Source: an uncultured Oscillospiraceae bacterium (lineage in GTDB: Bacteria; Bacillota; Clostridia; Oscillospirales; Acutalibacteraceae). Taken from it: 22,599 nucleotides of DNA. The notes under the pieces are model-generated. The model saw only the letters and a program-made list of their open reading frames with translations, was not told where the DNA came from and searched no databases. The stretch is from contig URYP01000031.1 in the NCBI GenBank assembly GCA_900552115.1, positions 1 through 22,599 of the forward strand, given 5' to 3'. Every line of letters begins with the position of its first letter. The first letter of the stretch is position 1. Both the position numbers and the translations under genes were made by a program. Positions 21,036 to 22,599 of this stretch are shown here, piece by piece.

Positions 21036-21074
21036 AAAAAAGCCGTTTGGGAATTTTCTCAAACGGCTTTTTTT
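21036..21074. terminator. Bidirectional terminator after the DUF378 gene
   Basis: AAAAAAGCCGTTTG and CAAACGGCTTTTTT form a long perfect stem around a ten-base loop, with A- and T-runs at either end that would support termination in both directions. Confidence 0.92.
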
Positions 21075-21226
21075 ATGCCGTTTTCCGGCGGCGGACGGAA
21101 AATCTTTAGGAAAGCTTCATACTTTGCCACTGGCATTTTTGACCCGGAGCGATTACAATAAGAGTATAACCGCCTTTTTGCGGAATACGCCCGGAACATA
21201 TCGGGACAGAGGAAGGGTCCGTCACC

Positions 21227-22303
21227 ATGTTTGGGAAACGAAGAGAATCGACAGAGCTAAGCGAGGCCGGCGCCGCCGCGCCATACAGGCCGCCGGCGGC
21301 ATCGTCCGGCGGCCCGGTGTACCATCCACACCCGGATGTGGGCCTCACCGCGGCGCAGGCCGCACAGATGATGGAGGCGGGATACGGCAACGAGGAAGTG
21401 GCGTCTCCCACCAAAAGCGAAAAGCAGATCATCCGGGACAATGTGTTTACCTTTTTTAACTTAATTTTTATTGTGCTGGCCGGCTGCCTGCTGGTGGTGG
21501 GCGCATTCAAGGACATGATGTTCATCGCCGTGGCCGTGGCCAACACCCTGATCGGCATAATTCAGGAAATCCGCTCCAAACGCACCATCGATAAGTTAAC
21601 GCTGTTGTCCGCGCGGCAGGCGACCGTGGTGCGGGACGGGCAGGTGATGCAGGTCGATACCACCGCGCTGGTGCAGGACGATGTGGCGGTGTTCGCCGCC
21701 GGCAGCCAGATCAGCGCGGACGCCGTGATCCTCGCGGGGGAGGTACAGGTCAACGAATCCCTGATTACCGGCGAGGCGGATGCGGTGGTCAAGCACCCGG
21801 GCGATCCCCTGCTGTCGGGCAGCTTTGTGGTGGCGGGCACCTGCCGTGCACAGCTTACTCACGTGGGGGCGCAGTCGTACGCCTCCCGGCTGACGCTGGA
21901 GGCAAAAAAGGACGCCGGGGCCGGCGAATCGGAAATGATGCGGTCCTTGCAGCGGCTCATCCGGGTCATTGGCATTGCGCTCATCCCCATCGGACTGATT
22001 CTGTTTTTCAAGCAATACTATTTTCTCGACCTCAGCTTCCGCCAGGCTATGGTGTCCATGGTCGCGGCGCTGATCGGCATGATTCCGGAGGGACTCTACC
22101 TGCTCACCAGCGTGGCGCTGGCGGTCAGCGTCATACGGTTGGCACGGCGCAAAACGCTGGTGCACGACATGAGCTGCATCGAGACATTGGCGCGGGTCGA
22201 CGTGCTCTGCGTGGACAAAACCGGCACGATCACCGAGCCGGGAATGCAGGTGAGCGGGCTGGTGCCGCTGGACGAGGCGGCCTGCCCGGCGGCGCAGGCG
22301 TAA
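21227..22303 (+). CDS. P-type cation-transporting ATPase, truncated after the phosphorylation site
   Basis: P-type ATPases pump cations using a phospho-aspartate intermediate. The protein has a ~60-residue N-terminal region, two membrane segments (about 70-115), an actuator domain with the dephosphorylation motif TGEA (181-184), a second membrane pair containing IPEGL (a P2-type signature), and the phosphorylated aspartate in DKTGT (D330). It then stops at residue 358, whereas full members of this family are about 750-900 residues, so the whole nucleotide-binding domain and C-terminal helices are missing. The break coincides with a switch to dehydrogenase sequence. The IPEGL and TGEA variants suggest a calcium- or CtpE-like pump, but the ion cannot be fixed. 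As it stands it could not transport. Confidence 0.85.
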   Translation: MFGKRRESTELSEAGAAAPYRPPAASSGGPVYHPHPDVGLTAAQAAQMMEAGYGNEEVASPTKSEKQIIRDNVFTFFNLIFIVLAGCLLVVGAFKDMMFIAVAVANTLIGIIQEIRSKRTIDKLTLLSARQATVVRDGQVMQVDTTALVQDDVAVFAAGSQISADAVILAGEVQVNESLITGEADAVVKHPGDPLLSGSFVVAGTCRAQLTHVGAQSYASRLTLEAKKDAGAGESEMMRSLQRLIRVIGIALIPIGLILFFKQYYFLDLSFRQAMVSMVAALIGMIPEGLYLLTSVALAVSVIRLARRKTLVHDMSCIETLARVDVLCVDKTGTITEPGMQVSGLVPLDEAACPAAQA

Positions 22304-22599
22304 GTGCCGCCGCACAGCACTCTCAGTCCTTGGAGGCATGGATCACCCATGTTCCCGGCTTGAAGGTCGTATATCCCTCCACCCCGCAGGATGCGCTGGG
22401 GCTTATGCTCTCCTCCATTGATGATGAAAACCCCGTCATGTTTGTGGAGCACAAGGCCATGTACACGATGAAGGGTGATGTGGACAGCTTCGAGCCCATC
22501 CCTCTCGGAAAGGGCGACATCAAGCGCAGCGGTGAGGATGTGACCATTATTGCAACCGGAAAGACGCATGGCCCAGCAGGCCCTGGAAGCCTACGGGTT
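22285..22599 (+). pseudogene. Fragment of a 2-oxoacid dehydrogenase E1 component beta subunit (pyruvate/acetoin type), frameshifted
   Basis: In a frame different from the ATPase, the sequence reads AAAQHSQSLEAWITHVPGLK, then VVYPSTPQDALGLMLSSI, NPVMFVEHKAMYTMKGDV and DVTIIATGKT. These are hallmarks of the E1 beta subunit (PdhB/AcoB), which pairs with E1 alpha to bind thiamine diphosphate and decarboxylate 2-oxoacids. Only the middle of the protein is present: no start on the left, and the window ends on the right. At ~22564-22568 the frame shifts; the expected continuation (MAQQALEAYG) is read from 22568 in another frame. Placement against a broken ATPase suggests a chimeric join rather than a real gene order. 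Confidence 0.75.

Noticed and set aside
21140..21175. Promoter for the P-type ATPase (TTGACC with TACAAT or TATAAC)
   Set aside because: The possible spacings are 9 and 20 bases, outside the useful range.
1..22599. Insertion sequences, CRISPR arrays, tRNA or rRNA genes
   Set aside because: No transposase or integrase, no regularly spaced short repeats, and no recognisable tRNA or rRNA sequence. The 97-bp repeats are only two copies, 402 bp apart, and lack spacer regularity.

Overview
The window is the chromosomal replication-origin neighbourhood of a GC-rich, endospore-forming Firmicute of the class Clostridia, most likely Oscillospiraceae/Ruminococcaceae-like. The evidence is the order rnpA-rpmH | dnaA-dnaN-yaaA-recF-remB-gyrB-gyrA, mnmG-rsmG-noc, and the sporulation gene spoIIR. 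Apart from both ends it reads as one coherent GC-rich genome, and most genes point away from the origin.

Layout. Positions 1-~2030 are AT-rich and hold three leftward accessory genes: a winged-helix regulator, a GNAT acetyltransferase and a WYL regulator that has lost its N-terminus. This block meets the 3' end of rnpA at ~2020-2036 with a sharp change in base composition, so it is either foreign DNA or an assembly join. From 2005 to 2537, rnpA and rpmH run leftward. 2538-2920 and 4265-4552 flank dnaA and look like a bipartite oriC, with direct repeats, inverted repeats, Noc/ParB-like palindromes and a possible DnaA-trio element. From 4553 to 13962 a tightly packed rightward cluster encodes DnaN, an S4-domain protein, RecF, a small membrane protein, RemB, GyrB, two membrane proteins with YcxB-like architecture, and GyrA, ending at a strong terminator. 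mnmG, rsmG, noc and a GNAT gene follow, ending at another terminator.

18437-20042 is the unusual part. It is a ~1.4-kb stretch with no credible long protein, bounded by a good sigma-A-type promoter (18585-18612) and a 14-bp-stem terminator (19957-19988). It contains more than fifteen short, near-perfect hairpins and two 97-bp direct repeats exactly 402 bp apart. I read it as a large structured non-coding RNA locus (or two related RNAs) and could not assign it to a known family.

After it come spoIIR (leftward) and a DUF378 membrane protein (rightward), diverging from two promoters that both resemble forespore (sigma-F/G) promoters. The window ends with a P-type cation ATPase broken just after its DKTGT motif and joined to a fragment of a thiamine-dependent 2-oxoacid dehydrogenase E1 beta subunit that carries its own frameshift. 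Both ends of the window therefore look chimeric, and conclusions drawn across those joins should be treated with caution.

Together the core genes cover replication initiation (DnaA, DnaN), repair (RecF), topology (gyrase), tRNA and rRNA modification (MnmG, RsmG) and nucleoid occlusion (Noc).
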